NCBI GenBank assembly: GCA_028023455.1
Contig: JAQFVV010012398.1
Location: 9,198,682 to 9,262,681, forward strand
Length of the DNA: 64,000 nucleotides
Direction of reading: 5' to 3'
Source of the DNA: Epiperipatus broadwayi
Lineage: Eukaryota > Onychophora > Udeonychophora > Euonychophora > Peripatidae
The notes under the pieces were generated by a model. The model was not told the origin of the DNA. It searched no databases and saw only the letters and a program-made list of their open reading frames with translations. Shown piece by piece: positions 1-12,054 of this stretch. The first letter of the stretch is position 1, and each line of letters opens with the position of its first letter. The translations under genes and the position numbers were made by a program.

Positions 1-1309
1 AAAATATTTGTATACATTTATAAATGTAGTGACAAAATAAATGATATTCTTATTTTAAACCTTACCTTTTTGTTCTTTGACTGTTGTCTTTGTCCTTTAT
101 CAGTAAAATATAGTTATTCCAAAAATCAAAGAATTAACATTTTCGTCCAGTCATAATAATCCTTGTGAATATTTTTGCCCCCCCCCCCCCACTTGTTCAT
201 GGAGTTTAAAATATAATTCTCATTTACAAGTTGAAAATAGGTCTTGATTCTTTAGTTACTTCTATGCAGTTGATAATCTCACAAATTTATTCACGCAGGT
301 TTAAAAAAATTATGAATTTTACCAATTAACAAATGTATCACACATTTCTTCAATGTTCAGTCTGTGGTTTTCTGGTCATTCTCAATAAATATTGTTTTCT
401 TTTCTTTTTTGGTAAAGTACACTTAAGTATTCATATATGATAGTGAAACGGTTGTCTTCAAGTCCCTCACCGTTTCACCAACCATCCTAATAACCCACTC
501 GTCTGTGCTAAGTTCAAACATGTTTAATAAGTCTAAATTAAGATTTGTAAGCTAAAAATTGCAATCACGGCTATATAAACAGCATTATATACGCACATAC
601 GAAAGAACGCTATAAGTGAATAGTATTGCCAGAGTTATAGCGTATAATTTTATCGCGTAATATTTTTAAACAGTAATAATGTAGCGTCAATTTATTAATT
701 TATTACTTAAATTCGTATGTGGGAATATAATCCACCTATATTGAATATACATATATAGCATAGTGGCGTGATTAAAATATTTATTAAATTTTAAGTTTCA
801 TTTTTATTATAAACCAATTTAATGTAAAAACACATTGAAAGGGTGATTGATTGCAAATGCGCTGACAAGTTTCTTTTTAAAAAGAAAAAAGATTTTTTTT
901 TCTAAAAATAAAAGTATTTTCGGAGAATTAAAAGTTTAGTAAAGTTTTTGCTGTAAACAATTGTATCAGTATATGCCACACCTGCCTTAGGTTTCTAAAA
1001 AGAAAAGCCAATTTTAAAATAATCTAGCTAATTGATTCTAAATTATTTTGGAGACCTCGCTAATTAAAAATATGTTTACAGCAGGGATTTTACACATAAA
1101 TTATAAAATCAGAACAAAATTCCTGACTAATTAAAAATAAAATCTAATATCGGATTAAACTGATTAAAATTCGATTTAATTAAAAGTTGATAATCAGAGA
1201 AAAGTTATAACACCTAAAAGGAATGTCAGCATGTTTGAAGTCAACCACTAATTTCATAAGCAAATTAAAAATTTTGTAATCTTGATGGAGATGAAATTCC
1301 AAGGTGTGT
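1..1309. other. AT-rich DNA without a recognisable gene
   Basis: No reading frame or known repeat is supported here. Two small structures stand out. There is a run of 13 C at 178-190. There is also a hairpin with perfect 10-bp arms (443-452 and 469-478) and a 16-nt loop. Both are unusual against the surrounding A+T, but neither has an assignable role. Confidence 0.6.
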
Positions 1310-1740
1310 GGGCTGATAAGGCGATCATTTAAAAAGGCCATGTAAAGTGGAGGAGCCATCTTAGATCTTTACTTTTTGAAACCTTGACAGCTTGAATGCT
1401 ACATCTGTGAAGTTTTGCCTTCTTTGATCATCGTTAAGCTTTGGAATCCAGCGTGTATCCTGAACCAAAAGCAACCGTGAACATTTTGACATCCAGTTAA
1501 GACAATAATTTTTATATCTGTGCGAGAGAAAATGTCGGGCTAAAACAGGCAGCCTTGGCTAAGCTCCAGAGTGAAGGCGACGGGCCTTTACTTCCATCCA
1601 AAAACCACCATCACCAGTATGCCGCCATAACAGCTCCGCTCTAACCGTGGGAAGAAGATGATGCCGCAAGCCGCCACAAAGACTCCCGTAACTCCAGCTC
1701 AAGTACTACAAGATGACCGGTAACCTCACCATTTCTAACT
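1310..1740. other. GC-richer island, unrecognised
   Basis: About 430 bases are clearly richer in G+C than their flanks and contain many CCGCC/CAGC-like words. No long frame crosses the island. A similar GC-richer island occurs at 32.6-33.0 kb, about 2.5 kb upstream of the second LTR-like end, as this one lies about 1.8 kb upstream of the first. It may be an internal or leader region of the same decayed element, but I could not align the two islands convincingly. Confidence 0.3.
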
Positions 1741-1989
1741 GCAGTTCAATATATTAATTTTCCTTTAAGTCTAGACTTATAAAATGTATTTTAATTCTAA
1801 AATCTTGAATTCAAGTAAATTGCTAAATGTAAAATTTTATTCTTAAATTTAATTATATAATTCTGACCTACTTTCTAATGTTTCCTAACTAAATGATTTT
1901 AATAATTTTATTTTCAATTTTCTCACTGCAGTTGTGACTATGGTTTCTTTATTTCTTTTTTTATTTTAAAATATAAATTATATGCTAAT

Positions 1990-2094
1990 GCCTCGAAACA
2001 GCGGGCATTCAATATTAATAATAAAGAGAAGAGAGAATGACCCCTCTTCATTTAATAATTATTTATCGTAGCTTAATGCACGCTGTTTCGAAAC
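1990..2094. repeat. Small inverted-repeat element (MITE-like)
   Basis: A 20-bp arm at 1990-2009 (core CTCGAAACAGCG) is matched in inverse at 2075-2094 (core CGCTGTTTCGAA) with about two mismatches, around a 65-bp centre. The layout fits a very short non-autonomous DNA element. No clear target duplication is seen. Confidence 0.5.
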
Positions 2095-3342
2095 CCTCTT
2101 AAATAACTGTTAAGAATTGGCTATGTGCTGATTATTATTTTGACCTTGATTATTTAATTATTTGTTGGCAATTTTAAAATGGGAATCTTGTTTTAACCCA
2201 AAGTAAATTTCAATTTAATTTTCACTAAGCAATATCCAAGCCTTGAATAAGTATATTTGTTATTTATTTCATTTTGTAAAAGCCCTCCAAATATACTTTT
2301 TCCCCTTTTTTTTTTTATTAATTAATCGCGTAATCAAATGTGTTATTTGAGATTGAAACTAGAAAGCAAAGAATATTTAAAAGTACGCCCACGTATAGCA
2401 TATGATATTAAAAATGCTATATTAGAGTTGGCGCTAATGATTCCACTGATTAGCTATCGTTCTCGTGGCTAAATATTAAATTATTTCAACTCTTTTGCTT
2501 GGCGGATGTGATAATTTTATTATACATTTAAACTTTCTCGTTATGTTGCATTTTTCTTTAAGATGGGACTCGGAACGGCCATCCCTCTTACACTCCTTGG
2601 GTCGCACACGAATAAGACCTGACGTCAAATTCCAGGCAATAGTGTTAGCTACCCCAACCCTCTTTAGCAGCATGGCGATCGGTCATAGGGCTCCGGTGTT
2701 GATCACAAAACCCTAAATATTAATCCATCCGCAGAGCGACATTTAGTATAACTGTTTACCAGCGCTATAGCGCATTGGTTCTTTTGGTTGCCAACTCTTC
2801 CTCCCTTAAATTAAGTTTCAGCCATTGTCTGACATATTCAAGAGCTAGTTTCGGTCTCATGTACAATAGTTTGAAATAATAATATTATAGATAAATTTGA
2901 CTTTAAATGTTTCACATATATGAGAAAACAAGGCTTCGTCTGATTGCTTAGCTGAAAACCATGGAATAAGAGGGATTAGCATAATCTGCCCCATAGCTAC
3001 AATGCAGTGACTGATCAATAAGATAATAAAGCAAATGATGAAAACAATATTTAACTTCATCAAATAAAATAACAAATGTAAAATAATTTTAATTGTAAGG
3101 AGAGAAGGTTAAAGCGCTCTCCAAAATGTTAGATGCTACGCGCATTTTAATTGTAAAATGCAAGAATAATATAGATAAAATCGTCAAATTTAATCTGCAA
3201 AAATAAACATACAATTTAATAAATTACTCTGATCTCGATCTTATTTATTTCAATCCAATTCAAAATTCTCTATATTATATATGTGATTTCCGATGCATTA
3301 ATTAGTTTTAAATATATACAGTTAATAAATTCCATTTTTTTT
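2095..3342. other. Mostly AT-rich DNA with a GC-richer patch at 2560-2830
   Basis: No gene is supported. The patch around 2560-2830 is GC-richer, and short frames run both ways through it (2495-2716 and 2476-2673), but neither resembles a known family. They are probably chance frames in a decayed repeat. Confidence 0.4.
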
Positions 3343-3570
3343 TGTTATGAGTCTCATTGCTTCTCCGTGACCTATGTCGGCCGTGTGGAAAGAGGTATAC
3401 TACGTGTAAGTTCAAGGTGGTCATTCGTAGGGTCTTGAGTCTTGGAATCCTGGCTTACGAGTTGAAGTGCGGTCGGACTCGGGATGTTACAGTCCTAGTC
3501 TGGTCAGCTTCGGTCTCTTTTGCTTGGATTCTGAATTCTGTTACGCGAATGTACAAACTTGACTGTTACA
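3343..3570 (+). repeat. Candidate LTR, copy 1 (TGT...ACA ends)
   Basis: This 228-bp segment starts TGTTATG and ends GACTGTTACA. It aligns along its right half with the segment at 35329-35543. Shared words in order include GTCATTCGT, GGTCAGCTT, TTGCTTGGATTCT-like, ATGTACAAAC and TGTTACA. TG...CA boundaries shared by two unlinked copies are typical of LTRs. The 83-codon frame inside (3357-3608) is GC-richer but runs past the right boundary and matches nothing I recognise, so it is not called. No polypurine tract precedes this copy, so it could be a solo LTR. Confidence 0.5.
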
Positions 3571-6500
3571 ATAGAGCTGGAATGAAGCAATTTCTTTCTT
3601 CATGCTAGATTATGCAGGTTGAAAAACTTCATTTTTTTTCTTTTGTGGAGTATCAATAGCTCTGTATGGCCAACAAGAGTTCTCTCAGCAAGCTATTTGT
3701 TTAATATTTACCTTATATATATTGTAACCAAAATAAATGAATCAAAAAAAAAAATATTACCATACCTGAGTAGTCCACAGAATGATCATAAGTAAAGGTT
3801 CAAAATATCACACTAGTAATTCAATAAAATATAACTCAGGTATACAAACAGTAATCTTACCCACTTTCATTTCTTGGTTTGATGTTAAGTGCATGTTTAA
3901 ACAAATACTAAGTGAATATGGTCTAGCAGGGCGCCACTAGATTATCTGAATCTAGACACGGTTATATCTGATAACCTTTTACATGTACCGGGTTTGAATC
4001 CCTTCTTGGTACTTTATTTATAATAAAATGGAAGATTTTGCTTTTTGAGCCATATCACTATATGCACTAATATTTAGGTAAAAGTAAAACCTCTATAAAC
4101 CAAAGTGGAGTATACTAGACATAAATCATTTCTCAGATCTTAACATAACAAATGTGTTTCAACATTTTATAAGTTCACTAGCTCAGATTATATATAACTA
4201 ATTTAGGATGGCAATTCACTCATCCTTGCATGAAATAGATGATGGGATGTGGTTATAATAATACTAAGAAATCACTAAATATTATAAAATCAATATTTAT
4301 TTATGGCCTTTAAACAGTTAAACAGCTCATTAATTAAAAGGTTGATGACGATGATGATGATGATAATAATAACGATAATGACAAGGGTTTCAACTACAGC
4401 TCTAGGACTAAGCCTAAACATAAAACTAAATTTTATAAAGAAATGCATAATTATTGCTTAATTTTAGCATACTTAATTATATCTTAAATAACCAATATTC
4501 AACCATTGATGATGATGAATAATCACACTTAACCAAGACTACACTTAATGAAATATATACGCCTCGTTTAATAAAACAAACTAATATTTATTACTACATT
4601 TCTAACATATACAGAAAAATTTCTAGATAAATATGAAAATTGACATGAATAATAATAATAATTGATTATATAACAATCCTCAGATTAATTTTAAGTTCTT
4701 CCCCCTTTCCCTTCAAATGTATTTTGTGTTAAGTTGGACGTCACATTAACCATGACCAAAGTATTTCAAGACAAAAAATATTATCTGCTCATTAACACAC
4801 ATACTTAAAAAATCCAACATGTAAATAGAATAAAAAAAAAATGTTAGTAAAATTGAAAGAGCAAGTTTTTAGAAAAGAGTCTTAAATTATTTTCTCCCCC
4901 TCCCTTCCAAGCGCTGAAATCTATACTGAACTTGAAACAAAATAATCCAATATTCTAATACTACTCATTATTCCTCATTCAATCGCAATTATACACATAT
5001 AAAATATCATTATGTATGTGCGTGTTTTATCCCATGATAACAAAATATTATTTAAAACCCAAAATAATAATAATATATTAGTTAAAACTAAAATCATAAT
5101 ACCATAAAAAAAAATGTTTTACACATTAATATTGTAAAATTAATAAACAAATCATTTTCATACATTCAAGATCATTTATGAAGCTCAAAGTTATTTTTAG
5201 TAAGACATTCTTGTTTTTAATTGATCTGAATAGTCTTTAAAAGTTCTTTAAATAAAATATACCACTTTATTGCTAAAATGTTTATTAAGACTGATATCAT
5301 AAAGAAAATAGATATAAAAAGTCATATTACCGATCTTTTCTTTGTGGCAAATTTCCAAGGGTTCAAACTTGTCTTGTATAAGGTTTATATTTCTGCAGCT
5401 ACAATTTTCGTTTTACTGGGAACAATCTCTTTCTTGAGGTGGATAACTATTTGATGATGGTGACTCTATTGAGGTTATTTGCTTTAGTGGATAATTTGGA
5501 AATCATTATATTAATTTTCTTCTCTTCCTGTCAAGCATGTGGATGAAATACAGCAGTTGTTTTCACATTTATAAATTTTCTTGAGTTTAAAATCAGTTGT
5601 TGGAACAATTAATTGGACTTGATGATTAATATTTATCAGTAGATTAATTCATCTTCTTTGAATGCAGGTGAATGCTTTCTTCCTTCTATTAAAAACATCT
5701 TATTTATCTGGTCAGTTGAAAGGTGTAGAATATTATTTTAGACACAACATCTTTTCTTTCCTATGTGATGTGCAGCTTCCCCAGATGGTCCGGAACCGAT
5801 GGAACATACATATAATTTTTCTAGCAAGCCATTTTTTTTATATTTTCAACATTCAAATTTGATAGTTTAATAATCTGAATCAATCACAATAATAATAATT
5901 CAAGACAGCTTTTTATATCCAATTTTTTAGCTACCTTAACCAATTAGAGATAGCATCACTTGCTATTTTTGGACAAATTTGTTTTAATTAGATCTCTAAT
6001 TTATTTTCAACCAAAGTATTTTTTAACTGAAAAGTTTAATCCTTTTTCCAGACACTTTTGTTTTAAAAAAAAATAGACTCAATTCTTATTTCCTTTCTTT
6101 TGTTTTTTTTTTTCTTTTTAACATCCAGGTAACACTTCAACATCCAGGTAACACTTCAAATCTTTGAGCTTCCTTCTTTAGATCTTGATAAGACAAATTC
6201 AATTTTTAGAGTTCTGACTCATTATGATCTTTCAAAGTGACAATCATTTACAAAAAAAAATTACTACAAAGATCGATATCTGATTAAACAGATTTCCTCT
6301 TTTAACAAAAAAAAATTGTACAAAAAAAATAATTTGACAGATTTAATACTTCCTTTTCTTTCAATATTTAAGAAATGTAAATTTTTGTATGTAATGTACA
6401 CACATCCTTCATTCTTTCAAATCATTCATGAACTAACCTTAAATAATATGATTGCTAGCTTAGGAATTATAACCCAATTATTTAATTAAATCTGTAACTC

Positions 6501-6987
6501 TTAAATCCCACTTATAATTAAAGAAAAGCAAAATAGAAGTATAGAATAAAATGTTAGAATTGATCAAGCATAGCTTAGTTTTAAAGAAAGTTAAAATGTT
6601 GAATATTTGAAATATAAAACAAATAAATAATTTACTCATACATTGCCTATATGTATGCATTATAACTTTGCTTTTTAACAGAAAATTTAAATATTAAATA
6701 GTTTAAATGTGTGTATTACCTTTCTATCAACACACAAACAAGTAAAGCATGTAATTGTGGACCCATTCTTTCTGTTTAAAGCTTTTGAAATTTTGATCTG
6801 GAAGGGTTTGAACTTGGATGCCCTACAGCTTCTTTTATGATTATATAAAATTGTGATGATGATTTTTTGGTTTATCTTTTCTACATGCACATTACTATAA
6901 ATTTGGCTAGTGACCAAATTGTAATGGCACAATATATATATGTAATAAATAAAGTTTGATATCTGTATTCGTTTCACAATATATATA
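3571..6987. other. AT-rich DNA with minor repeats, no gene
   Basis: No coding region is supported. Visible items are a GAT/AAT trinucleotide-rich stretch at about 4340-4385, a B-box-like word (CCGGGTTTGAATCCC) near 3989-4003 that may be a decayed tRNA-derived SINE, and a 19-bp direct duplication at 6121-6139/6140-6158. The B-box-like GGGTTTGAACTTGGATGCCCT near 6806 may be another SINE relic. Confidence 0.5.
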
Positions 6988-7464
6988 ATATACAAATCAA
7001 TATATATATATCAAAATACAGTACAATTTATATAAATTATATTCTTTTAGAAGTACTTTCGACTATACACTTTGTAGTCTTTATCAACTATATAACGTTG
7101 AATAATCAAAACAAGACAACCCTTAATAATACCCATAGTTCAATTCAGATTTCCCACAATTCTGTTATCTTAACATTTGATGACTGGCGATTCATTAACA
7201 TTTGACGATTTCTTGAAAAAGAGGCTATGTTGATTTCAAGAAATCGTCAAATGTTAATGAATCGCCAGTCATCAAATGTTAAGATAACAGAATTGTGGGA
7301 AATCTGAATTGAACTATGGGTATTGTTAAGGGTTGTCTCGTTTTGATTATTCAACGTTATATAGTTGATAAAGACTACAAAGTGTATAGTCGAAAGTACT
7401 TCTAAAAAAATATAATTTATATAAATTGTACTGTATTTTGATATATATATTGATTTGTATATTA
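6988..7464. repeat. Long near-perfect inverted repeat (231-bp arms)
   Basis: Arms at about 6988-7218 and 7234-7464 are almost fully complementary around a 15-nt loop (7219-7233). The pairing can be followed continuously outward from GATTTCTTGAAA/TTTCAAGAAATC to the AT-rich outer ends, with only a handful of mismatches. No frame is present. The structure is a non-coding fold-back element or a recent palindromic duplication. Its near identity implies a young age or ongoing arm conversion. Transcription would give a long hairpin RNA. Confidence 0.9.
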
Positions 7465-10400
7465 CATATATATATATATATGTACAAAGTACAAAACCAT
7501 CATGTATTTTATTTCTTATGCACTCTTTATTTTCTAACTTTCAGAATGTATGCACATTCTGATGGTTTTCACAATCTGTAGACTGATTGATTATTTTTTC
7601 CTGATAGCCTTATATAAGTTGTCAAAACTTAATTGCTCTCATTCAAACTCTGTAAGGTATTTATCAATAGGAAACTTAATTAGACATCTATTTTAAGACC
7701 ATTGTCAATGTCTGTATTTTAATAGGTACAGGAAGGACAATGTCATAATTATTAATCATGATTGGAAATAGAAAAAGAAAAAACAAAAAAAAGTTTTTTA
7801 ATGTTATTATTTTTTTAGTGGTGTAACTTATTTTGAACTTCTGCACTTATAATTGAAACTTAATTAAAAATTCTATTGTGAATTTGATAACTTTAAAAAA
7901 CTGTTTCACTCTGTCAATCTCTTTCCAAAACTAATTTTTACAATCAGTTAACAAGTTGTTTTTATTTTTATTTTTTTTTGTACAGAAATATTTCCTTGAG
8001 AGAAAATTTAAAGAAACTTATATGCACAGCATTGGGAAAAAAACACTCTTTGCTGAGTTTTAAAGCTAAAATGATAATCATTATTAATGTTCTATTCTAT
8101 ATTAACACTTTATTTACTGGCTTTTACAATGAAAATGCAGTTGAATGTTAGCTTGCATATTTGATATTTACATTTAATGCATGATGTACTATATATACCT
8201 ACAATGTATATTTATAACTAATTATTTAACTGAATGACAAAGTGAAGAGTGGAGAAAAAGTAGTTGAGAAAGTGTAGTTGAGAAAGTGCAACTACACACA
8301 AAAATTTGCTCTAACCATGCTACTAATAACAACAAATACTATCTGACTTGCATAGCTATTTGCACTTCTAATTATATTAATGTCAATAATGTTTCAGGGC
8401 ATTCTTATAAGACTTAATAATATAATCTCAAGGTATTCTTATAACTTTACACAAAATGTATAACTGTGAATATCATAGATAAATAAACCTAATAAAACCT
8501 CATGTATTTTATATTTAATAAGGCTAGTAGGTTTTTCTCACTCTCAAGCTATATTTTTTGAATCAACCATTTATCCCAGGGGTTTAAAGAACATTCTTGA
8601 TATGATTAAGTTAACAATGGGATTTCATTGTTTCTACTCATATCTTAATAAAATCAATATTAAAATGGAAATGATGCTGGTAAATTAAGTAAAAAATATT
8701 ACTTCTTAAATAAAGTGTAATTGTGACCATATTCATTTATAGGATGTATAGATGACAATGAAAATAATATTTCAAATTAATGACAAATAATCATATAGTA
8801 ACTAAATATAACAAGTAGTTTATTAATTATAAAATTATTAATAAAATATATTCAAATGTAATTATGATTACAAGAAGTTCTTTGAAGAGATTGTAAATTG
8901 CATTGTAATGTTATACTTAGCAAATACTTGTTATTTGAGCTATAAATATCTGTGTGTTATCAAAAATGTGATCCAATAACAAAACACTTAACTATGGATA
9001 AAATGTAAGAATATTTACTGCATCCATAAGTACATTAACAATAATAATCACAACAATAACAACTTCTTATAGATATCAGACTTATCGCTTAACTCTTTCA
9101 TGAACAATATATCTCTATTGAGACCAGAACATCACAGGTGCTGGAGGTATGACCTAATATACTTTTTTAAGCTTATATTAGTTCTAAAACTTTAACACAA
9201 GATTGTTAGGAGTCAAACTCAATCAAACAATAATATTTATGGTTAACAATTGCCATGAGAATAATTTAATATACCATTAAGTTACATGAGTGTCTCTAGG
9301 CAAAAAAAGAAGCATAATATTGTAACTATTTAACTGTTTATTCTAGATCCCTTTTATTATAGAAAAATATGAAGTTAATTTAAGGGATCAATAAAACATT
9401 TGAGAGATTAATCCATTAACTGAACTGCAGCATATTTTACATTAGCTTAAACAAACAGAATTATAAACACCCATATTCATCTGATTTCTCTAATAAATAT
9501 AATGATTACCTGTATCTTTCTGATGATATATTATTTCTGGAGAATTTTTATTAAACCAAAATAAGAATTTTAAAATAATAAAATCATTAAGCAAATTAAC
9601 TATAGGAGATGTATAAAATCTAAAATCTACAGTCATCAAATAAACATCTGAGAAAAGTTATCCAGACACACTTTTAATTATTTCAATTATATCAAAATAT
9701 TATTTTGCATTTTTATGAAATGATAATTTTACAAAGATGCAATTGACACACTTAATACAAATGAGGATATAAGTAATGATGAAGGCAGAGATTTTATAGC
9801 AGAAATGTATTAATATTGAGTCTCCAAAGCATTTAACAAATCAAAAATTATTTATTCATATGCCTTTATGTATTGATGTAGCAATTAATGCATTTAAAGA
9901 AGTAGCTCTCATAAATTATAACATCTCTAGGCATATGTACAAAGGTATAATACTAATAAATATAAATCCATTATCTTTTGAATTCCTGTGGTCACTATAG
10001 TATCACACAAATATTAATCCAATAGCTAAATAGTTTTACAAAAATATCCAAAGTTTTAAGTAGCTTTTCATTAATATACTATGCAGAGATTCATTAATCC
10101 ATTATCTTAGGTCAATTTTAGATTATTCAACTAGAGTTCAGATTGTTGTCACAACTATAGAACTAAACAATTAATTAATCCATCAATTTAAATTCAGATT
10201 TTATAATAATCATTTACCGTTTTAAGTAGTTTTCACAAATATAAAAGAAACAATACATTAATCCATAAATCTCCATAAATTATATGAAAATTGTATACTG
10301 TTCAATAAAAACTTTAGGTCAGTATAGTCAATATAATTACAAGACAAGAAATTTTAATCTTTAGAGAAGATGATGAATGACTATTGCAGTGTTTCAACAA

Positions 10401-10932
10401 GTTATAGCATTCACAGTAATTTAAGTAAATTTTCAGTTGAATCAAAATGTTAAAATTTCAATATTTTAAATATATTGAATGGTAAACATTGTTAATAATT
10501 TTATTTCTCCATTCAGAATAATGTGGAAGAAACATTTGTCTTAGAGACAAATGTCCATATAGTTTCTATTCAGATATATTTTGGTGAAGAATAACAAAAT
10601 GGGTCAATTTCAGGTTTAAATCTGATGCAGTACTTCAACACACTGTAATTAGAGAAAACTAAACAAACTTTGACAGTAGTTGAATATATAAATTTCTGCC
10701 ATGTAATTAGTGATTTCATAATTTTATTCCTACAATACTTCACTTTTTGGATTTTTAGCTGAAAATTCAGCATTATTGCTATGGAAACAGAAGCAAGCAA
10801 GTTTTAAGAGTTTCAAAAGTTTAAAAGTACCAAAATTGCAGACACAAATATTTAAAATGAGAATTAAATATTCTTTTGAAAATTAAACTACCAGACTACA
10901 TTAACAATAAAAATAAAATACACAGTTAAAAA
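7465..10932. other. AT-rich DNA without recognisable features
   Basis: About 3.5 kb shows no supported gene, LINE remnant or strong repeat. A short direct duplication (GTAGTTGAGAAAGT twice, about 8261-8288) is present. The small minus-strand frame at 10570-10800 looks like chance. Confidence 0.5.
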
Positions 10933-11008
10933 GAGGATTTTCAATTTAAATTTATCTTCCACTCCATCTCAAACAACTGATACACATGACCACACATATG
11001 TGAAAAAA

Positions 11009-11079
11009 ATAAATTATCCCCAGTATATATACTTCATGCAGAACCTGCACTTATCAGTTGGGCTGGATCATAACCTCCC
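11009..11079 (-). ncRNA. Hammerhead ribozyme-like motif, eroded (copy A, left arm)
   Basis: Read on the minus strand, the motif is CUGAUAA, then a 5-bp stem II (GUGCA/UGCAU with one G-U pair, loop GGUUC), then GAAG, a palindromic stem III (UAUAUA-type) and CUGGGG, which pairs with CCCA upstream to form part of stem I. Two invariant positions differ from the known consensus (CUGAUGA, GAAA), so this copy is probably inactive. It nonetheless preserves the best stem II of the family. Confidence 0.55.
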
Positions 11080-11333
11080 ACAATATATATAATCAGTATT
11101 CAACTTATATTAAGATAGCAATTCCTTCAAACTTTAATGGACAGGTTTCAATCTTCTCATCCTTCCAACAATCCACTTCATTGAAAAACAAATAATGGAA
11201 GGTTCCATTATTGGTTTTTCAATGAAATGGATGGTTGAATTGTTGCAAGGGTGAGAAAATTGTAGCCTGTTCATTAAAGTTTAAGGAATTGTTATCTTAA
11301 TATAAGATAAGCTATGGTTGTATATATGTGTGG

Positions 11334-11404
11334 GAGATTATGATTTGGCTGAACTGATGAGGGCTAGTTCTATATGAAATATGTATACTAGGGATAATTT
11401 ATCT
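11334..11404 (+). ncRNA. Hammerhead ribozyme-like motif, degenerate stems (copy A, right arm)
   Basis: CUGAUGA is at 11354-11360 and GAAA follows about 15 nt later, then the short near-palindrome AUAUGUAU and a UA cleavage-site equivalent. Core bases are intact, but stem II (GGGCU.../...UAUAU) pairs poorly and stem I is weak next to the core. It is likely a decayed sibling of the 22.75-kb copy. Confidence 0.5.
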
Positions 11405-11833
11405 TTTTCATATGAGTGCAGTCATATGTATCAGTTGTCTGAGATGGGGTGGTGGATAATATAGACTGAAAATCCTAGGTTCAAATCCTTCTATTTACTA
11501 TAGTAAACATTCAGTTAACCTTTTTCACATGCACCTTAAACATTTGTATAATAGCCAAATGATGTAGTTTTTGAGTATAGCAGGACCCCTCAAACCTCAA
11601 CACATAATAACTTTCCTGTGCTGGAATTTTTATTCTGTGCTGAAAGCTAAGTTGAACTTTCCTCCTTTTTTGTGTGATTAATCATCTGAGATCATCGATA
11701 CAAAGATTATGTATGTACTTGTTGTGTGAAAGTGAGAATAAATTGTGATTATGAGAGATAGATGTAATTGAATTTGGAAAGATCAAGAATTGTTAACATT
11801 TAGAAAGTGTATTGTTCACCATTTTAAATATTG

Positions 11834-12054
11834 TACCGGTCAAAATATGTTGATCCATCTAACATAAACTGGAACTCAATGAAACGTACTTCAAATCCAA
11901 TCAAGCCCGAGACTTAGATCAGGGACCAACAGAGATTCGAACCCATTCCACAAACCCCAGATTGAACACCTCATGAATAACATAATAGTGATGGTACATG
12001 AGAATTAATTCTTAAGTCTGGCCCACTAGAAGAGCGACAGAGACAATGAGACAT
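11834..12054 (-). repeat. tRNA-related SINE, copy 1
   Basis: About 220 bp aligns end to end, in opposite orientation, with 30440-30662. On the minus strand it contains the B-box-like word GGGTTCGAATCTC, with a tRNA-like GAGGTGTTCAATCTGGGG upstream, followed by a non-tRNA body ending near GTACCGG. Family members with an internal pol III promoter of this form are usually tRNA-derived SINEs. The head is only partly tRNA-like, so the parent tRNA is not assigned. Confidence 0.65.

Larger units (their letters stand above)
10933..11478. mobile_element. Fold-back element with two inverted hammerhead-like units, copy A
   Basis: The 546-bp element is a nearly continuous palindrome centred at 11201-11202, where AATGGAA and TTCCATT are separated by two bases. 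Each arm carries one unit of the family also seen at 22.4-22.9, 42.6 and 55.4 kb: a CCATTAAAGTTT block, a hammerhead-like core, then a GTATCAGTTG...GAGATGG block. It encodes no protein. Whether it moves as a DNA fold-back or arises from head-to-head insertion of an RNA-derived unit cannot be told from one copy. Confidence 0.75.

Noticed and set aside
1310-1740. A host-gene exon or CpG-rich promoter
   Set aside because: No open frame crosses the island, no splice-bounded exon is apparent, and a comparable island at 32.6 kb near the other LTR-like end suggests a repeat.
3357-3608. An 83-codon GC-richer frame with several Cys and Arg
   Set aside because: It overlaps the candidate LTR and runs past its right boundary; the homologous copy at 35.4 kb does not keep the frame.
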